The notes beneath the pieces were generated by a model. It searched no databases, was not told the origin of the DNA, and was given only the letters and a program-made list of their open reading frames with translations. Shown in pieces: positions 58,831 through 64,000 of a stretch of DNA of 64,000 bases (within the stretch, counting starts at the first letter, position 1; each line of letters opens with the position of its first letter). Location of the stretch: contig OY755238.1 in NCBI GenBank assembly GCA_963576725.1, positions 30,724,145 through 30,788,144 of the forward strand. Direction: 5' to 3'. Source of the stretch: Azorinus chamasolen. Lineage: Eukaryota; Mollusca; Bivalvia; Cardiida; Solecurtidae. A program made the position numbers and the translations under genes.

Positions 58831-58839
58831 GGTAAACAC

Positions 58840-59600
58840 GTTACAATATGTAAAACATAGCATGACAACAACAGTGACATCCGTCAAATATGTACTCAAT
58901 GACTTTGCTAATATCAGAGAAACTGCAGGGAAGCCGTTAAGGGCACGACAACGAAAAGGCAATACATGCGCCTGGTAAGCTCATCCTGTTTCTGGGTTTA
59001 AGAGTATACCATCATAGAGTACTACCCTCGGCCTGCTATCGTGCAAGCAAAGAGGGAAGCGTAGCTACCGAATGTAAAGGGGTCAATAACCAAACATGAA
59101 GTTCGTTCGCATAGCCTTTCTTCCTAAAAGTTTTAAGGTTGTAAAGTAGATAAGAACCATTAAAACATTTTGCTTTATTTTGAAACTTATTGCATTGACG
59201 AATCACCACTAGATATACCACAAAGGCAGTACAAACCCCTTTTACATTATAGCAATAGAGCTTTACTCTGACTTGACCATCAGCCATTTACGAGCATAAG
59301 CATACCATCCCTCTCATAGCAATACAAAAACAAATCTGCAAAAAGAGGGGCACCATTTGTACCCATATACCAACAACTTGACGATATATAGTACCCCCTA
59401 GCGCACAAATATGTTATTGTAGAGTGTAGAGAAATCATAAGAGCTCAATGAAAACATGTTGTACTGTCCATTCCGATAGTTTAGTTACAATATCATTAGA
59501 ATATTTTATGGACCAAAAAACATTAATTCTAGAATATTCATATATTTTATCACAGTAACGTTTTACATTAGAGTTTACTTGGCATCAAAAGAAAGAAATA
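58840..59600. other. Nothing recognised
   Basis: Mixed composition; the 83-codon minus frame at 59036 has no splice support. The decayed protein copy begins at its right edge. Confidence 0.5.
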
Positions 59601-59609
59601 TCCAAATAC

Positions 59610-61770
59610 ACACGCTATATTTCAAAATCCAAGATGGCTGCCGTCGGCCATGTTGTCGGCCATATTGAACATCAAAGCTGTCCCATGACCGAAAATGTCT
59701 TGTCCTGGAACATAGTGTTACATGATTTCTAGATGATTTTTGGTCAATGATCTCATTTTGTGCATTAACAATGCTTTTAGACACAATGCTTTTGGGTCAA
59801 ATAAGAGAAATATAGCAAAGGCCCACTATATTGTACCGACTATGCAAGGAATCTGCCAGTTCATCTCCGTGATATGGCAACACGAGAAGAAAAGCATTTT
59901 GCTTTGTATGTTCAGTTTTAAAATGGTTATTGTTTGGAACAGAAGTCGATGCTGACATTCTCTAATATCCCACGTGACCAGATGATTGAGCAATTAATAG
60001 ACTTGCTAAAACACCGTGCTGGTGTCATCGAAAATCTAGATGACCCTCGCACTGTTCGCCGAGAACAGGTCGTTCGCCCAGAAATGGCACGTCTACATGT
60101 GTAGGTAGATAATTTGAAGGCATGAAAGATTCAGATGTGCGTATACACCAAAAACATTATCCTAAGTTCCAAGTCGATTATAAGTAGGATGTGATGGCAC
60201 TGGAAGATGCCTTTGAAGAGCTTTGAAATACCTTTATGGAAGACAGTGGTGAGCCGTGATATCAGTCAATATTGATGCCCCCTGATATGATGGGAAATGT
60301 ACGGAATGTGAAAGATATTTGAAAGCAACTATATGCACTTTCTAAACAAACGAATTTGTTCCGAAGAGGATTCATTTACTGCTACAATATCCAAAACTAA
60401 CATACATCTGTTCTAAAATTCCTCGGCTAAGCCACGTCGGAAATCGGAGGCGGCTGTTGTGAAAGACCAGCAAGCTAAAAATACCCAACTATTACATTCT
60501 GGATGCAACACCAAGGAGCATGTCTTTTCTCATGAAAATTCCGCATATCCACATTTACTTACTCGATGCATCACGGAGACAAGAGTGAAATCCTGGAGAG
60601 CTTTTTCCCAGTATATCTTGGCAATAACAGACCCGTAACTACCGCCGCTGTCCACGATGGTGCTGTGCTTGTTCAAATGCTTCGTTCAGTAAATTATATG
60701 AGCACGAGGGATTATTTCACGGACGTGTTTATGCCATAGAGTGTGTCCTGGTTTGAAACAAATGCTCGGGTTGACATTGTGTGGGATGTTTGCTCGAAGA
60801 CAAGTTTAAAGATTGGACTCTAGGAACCAGGAGGCAAGTTACATTTGGAACTAAACTTCCTGGCAATTTGGTCACCTGTCTTCGTGTAGGCCTCAATAAG
60901 CAGGCGATGTTTGTAGAATTCGCTAAAACCCTTTCACCACCATTCTCCAAGATTGTGTAAGCTCGCTTGCTGATGCTGATGTTAGTGCAGTAACACCATG
61001 TACACACAAAGAAGCAGATACTAGGGATATTACATGTTGCTGCAGCTGCCTCAGCCGGTCATCGCCAAGTAGTTGTTAGAACAAATTACATGGGTGTTGT
61101 CGTCCTAGGCATTTCTATGTTTGTAGCCTTAGAACAGCTGATTGACGGACTCTGGATTGCCTTTGGACTGCGACGCCTCTACAGATACATTCCAGTGCAT
61201 GTTGTAGACCAACTAGGACACTCTTAGGCAAAGGCACTGCCAGCATTAAATGAGTACGACACGACCTCTTCATTCTTTGGTAAAGGCAAGAAGTCAGCAT
61301 GGACAGTGTGGCAACCTCTTCCTGAACTAACAGCCCCTTTGCAGCAACTTCCCTGTCCTATTCCTAGCTTGGAGATGATCAAGACTCACACATTCATATC
61401 TGAGATGCGTCATAAAGCTCTATGGTGTTGATGAGAATGAATTCACGAATGTTGCCAGTTGATTCTTGTTCCTTCACAAATGAAAAAAGCTTTGACCAAA
61501 TGCCCAAAAACAGAGACGTTCTACAATAGCATATTCTACGAGTTGCCCATCACAATGGACATGTGTGGGTCAATATGCTTAGCAAAGCACCAGCTGATGT
61601 CATTTAAACGGAATGGGAATGGCAGCCAGATTCTACCACTAACGCACCGACTCCTGTCTACGCCACACACACATGCAAGTGTTGCATGCACGGACTGCCT
61701 TGTATGGTCCTCTGTAAATGTAAAGGGCTGTGTTTTCACTCTGCTGATATAAGTGTGACACCGATCTGGG
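59610..61770 (+). pseudogene. Decayed copy of a large uncharacterised animal protein family (CXC-like C terminus)
   Basis: Conserved pieces occur in order on the plus strand, in shifting frames with many stops. DYARNLPVHLRDM lies near 59.84 kb, VVRPEMARL near 60.07, and ESFFPVYLGNNRPVTTAAV at 60596 runs in one frame to VQMLRS and DVFMP. That frame then meets a TAG at 60737 and continues NARVDIVWDV. LPGNLVTCLRVGLNKQAMFV lies near 60.86 kb, LWIAFGLRRLYRYIPVHVV near 61.15, and ALPALNEYDTTSSFFGKGKK near 61.23, followed by SAWTVW. A Cys-rich end, CKCCMHGLPCMVLCKCKGLC, lies near 61.68. This order and wording match a family common in cnidarian and mollusc genomes, with a 'GCDT.S.F.G.GKK.AW' signature. 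Function unknown; possibly transposon-linked. No introns interrupt it, so it may be a retrocopy or a dead element. Confidence 0.7.
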
Positions 61771-62717
61771 GCTAAAGTTATTGAAATAATATTAACGGGT
61801 ACAGAGCCTAAGGACAAGAGATTCAGATGGAATCAGATTATAATTAGACAAAATATAACGAACCTGCTTTACTGTGTGCAAACACATTTTTTCAACCCTA
61901 CAGCACATACATATGCATAGCTAGGGGTTTGCAAGCAGTGAAAACCCAGTTCAGACAGCTCATGTAGGAGCAGTATGATCAGCGTCTGCACAGTTTACCA
62001 TATCAGAATTTGTACTGTAGACAGATATTTTTGCAATCACTTTATTTAAAAAAAATCATAGTATGATTTTTATGGGGTATGGGTTAAAGGAGAGTATTAT
62101 TGATTAGCCTAAACTTTAGTATCTGAAGAAAATGAATAGGTTAAGGAACTAGTGACAAAATAGTTACTATTACAGTGTGGTCATACCACATGGTTTGATA
62201 CGCAATGTTGTTTGTTGAAAGATGGTCAAAAAAGGTTAACAAATACCGTATTTTAAATTAAGTTAAGTGGCATTATTCGCAGCGTTTTAATGAAGTATAG
62301 GGAGTTGTTTTTTCTGTTCTAGAAATAAAAAAATTATATAATCATTCACACAGTATGACTGTGGTCCCATTTGCTGTATCAAATTATTATTTATCAAAAT
62401 AATACGGACATGTATCCCTTTATGTAAGACAACAAATTTGAGTTTTGACTGCAGTGTTCGTTTGGAATAAAGTTATGGAGAAAAATATTCATTGTACTAT
62501 ATTTCCCAGATATTATACTATTTACTAACTCCAATATAAAACTTCCAGCAGAAAGGAGTTAAGTGACCTTAATTTAGCCAGAAAACATGTGCCACGATTA
62601 AGTTAATGCAAAAAGTTAATAGATTGCATGTCGGTGTTGCTGTCCAAGATGACCAACGACAGCTACCTTGGATTTTGATATAGCAGTTGTGTTTTGGATA
62701 ATTCATTTCCAATGGCC

Positions 62718-63205
62718 TTAAAGAGGAATTCCCTACAATGAACGCATATTTTCAATAATATCATAAAACTTGGTATTTGTTATGCCCAGTCATTATTATG
62801 AAGGTTGCCAATCTGAACTTATAACGAAAAATGCCACTGTGATACAAATAAACCGATTTTAACAATACTTATAATTTTCGTTCTACAACACAATATTATC
62901 GGCCATTTCCGTTTTGACGATGATCACCCGATCCCTCCATTGTTTACGTAAAAGCTTTTCTCTGAAGTGGTCGGAGAAACGCGGATATGGCGAAGAGTTA
63001 CCAAACTAAAACCCAACCCGAAAACAAAGAAACATCTGGGAGTAAAATGGTGATCGGCGATATCAAACACATGGATGTTTTGTCGTCATAAACGGTAATT
63101 GGATGGGTTTTCTTGCAATAAACTACTTTTCAGCATATAAACAAATGGGTTTTGTATATTTTATGTGCTTTTGAAACCCGTCAAATGTAGGGACTTCCCC
63201 TTTAA
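62718..63205. mobile_element. 488-bp TTAA-flanked TIR element
   Basis: TTAAAGAGGAATTCCCTACA-ATGAACG and GTCAAATGTAGGGACTTCCC-CTTTAA are inverted ends with TTAA at both. The inside resembles 28770-29110, another worn copy. No coding frame. Confidence 0.65.
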
Positions 63206-63334
63206 GGGGCATCTATATCAAACAAGGTCTTTTTCATCATGATTTGAAGTCAAACACCATGTTTGTGCTTAACATGTCAACTAGATATGAGGTATGAAAA
63301 TATGCATGTGTTCAGGGTATCATCAGACAAAACT

Positions 63335-63550
63335 GAACTTCGATATATCGATCTCGCATAACTTGAACTTCGCGATATCTCGAAGTAAAGGCTCGGTCCT
63401 TCAAACGTTTACAATACAGAACTGTTCTAAAATCTCTCAAAATGCATATCTAGACAGCTAAATTCAGATTGAAAGTAATGATGAAAGCTCATGCAGGCAA
63501 CAATGGACTGCCACTTCTATAAATTCTGCAATATCTAAAGTTGTAATTAT
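63335..63550. repeat. PalJ element, decayed
   Basis: GAACTTCGATATATCGATCT and the tip-adjacent GAAAGTAATGATGAAAGCTC are recognisable; the right arm is lost. Confidence 0.5.
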
Positions 63551-63639
63551 AGCTTTTGTTATATTGTTTCCTGGCGTTTCCTGATAACTTGAATACTGTT
63601 GAGAGGACGTTAACACATTCTGCCGTTTTTCCGGGTTTT

Positions 63640-63845
63640 TTTCTCCCTCTTTCTCTCTGTCTCTTCCTCTCTCTCCCCGTCTCTCTCTCTACCCCTCTCT
63701 GTCTCTCTCTCCCTGACTGTATATGTCCGGCGGTCTGTCACTCTGTCTCTCTGTCTGTATATATGTCTCTCTCTGTGTCTGTCTGCCTGTCTCTCTCTCT
63801 CTCCCTCTCTCTCTTTTAGTTCTCTCGCTCTGTCTCTCTATGTCT
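63640..63845 (+). repeat. (CT)n-rich low-complexity tract
   Basis: CTCTCT and CTGTCT runs; frames here are artefacts. Confidence 0.9.
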
Positions 63846-63854
63846 CATACAACA

Positions 63855-64000
63855 TTTCGTCCTTGTTGTAATACTGTATCGTTTATGTCCTGTCACGTCC
63901 TTGTTTAAAAGCGCATTCTTGCTGCAACACATCGTCCTTGCATTAACACTGCGCCCGTGTTGAAACCCCGCGTCCTTGTAACAACTCGTCCTTGTTGTAA
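63855..64000 (+). repeat. Degenerate short repeat at the window end
   Basis: CGTCCTTG(TTGTAA) recurs near 63858, 63895, 63928, 63970 and 63986 with variable spacing; it continues off the window. Confidence 0.5.

Noticed and set aside
63556..63908. Leu/Ser-rich frames in the CT tract
   Set aside because: Low-complexity artefact of CTCTCT/CTGTCT.

Overview
The window reads as nuclear DNA of a bivalve mollusc; Dreissena is my tentative guess from the style of the repeats. It is AT-rich with short, split coding exons, consensus GT/AG splice sites, AATAAA signals, tRNA-derived SINE copies, CA/CT microsatellites and a very high load of foldback repeats. I see nothing bacterial or viral, no CRISPR array and no rRNA. 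All names rest on reading by eye; no search was run.

Genes, left to right. On the minus strand from about 12.6 kb down to 0.5 kb I assemble a phase-compatible exon chain: a signal-peptide exon (12566-12620), a C-type-lectin-like exon (9185-9364), then two exons forming a WSC-like cysteine module (7210-7322, 4317-4446). Weaker exons and a possible cytoplasmic terminal exon (522-848) follow. At 16841-16936 is a candidate plus-strand terminal exon, and at 17.93 kb a perfect RFX X-box. A second minus-strand gene ends at 25755 with a tail of 12 tyrosines; short phase-compatible exons at 27.8, 28.0, 28.4 and 29.2 kb could supply its membrane and outer parts. At 49286-49403 joined to 50301-51026 (plus strand) lies the best gene in the window, the 3' end of a Golgi carbohydrate sulfotransferase. 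At about 59.6-61.8 kb is a decayed copy of a large uncharacterised animal protein family.

The rest is repeats. At least ten classes of near-perfect palindromes (called PalA to PalJ here) recur tens of times. Many sit inside elements with TTAACCCTTT-type inverted ends, as expected of piggyBac-like (TTAA target) miniature transposons. Others have CAGTA..ACCTC-type ends, as in pogo/Tigger-like (TA target) elements. Unrelated outer arms share the same hairpin tip, GCTCCTATAGGAGC, and some copies are chimeras joined at the tip. I regard this modular palindrome system as the most unusual thing in the window. Other mobile DNA includes a 1.4-kb PIF/Harbinger element nested in a PalB arm (42615-44026), a decayed LINE 3' end (3.3-3.8 kb) and two tRNA-derived SINEs. 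Tandem arrays include a 67-bp x 10 minisatellite at 37857-38526.
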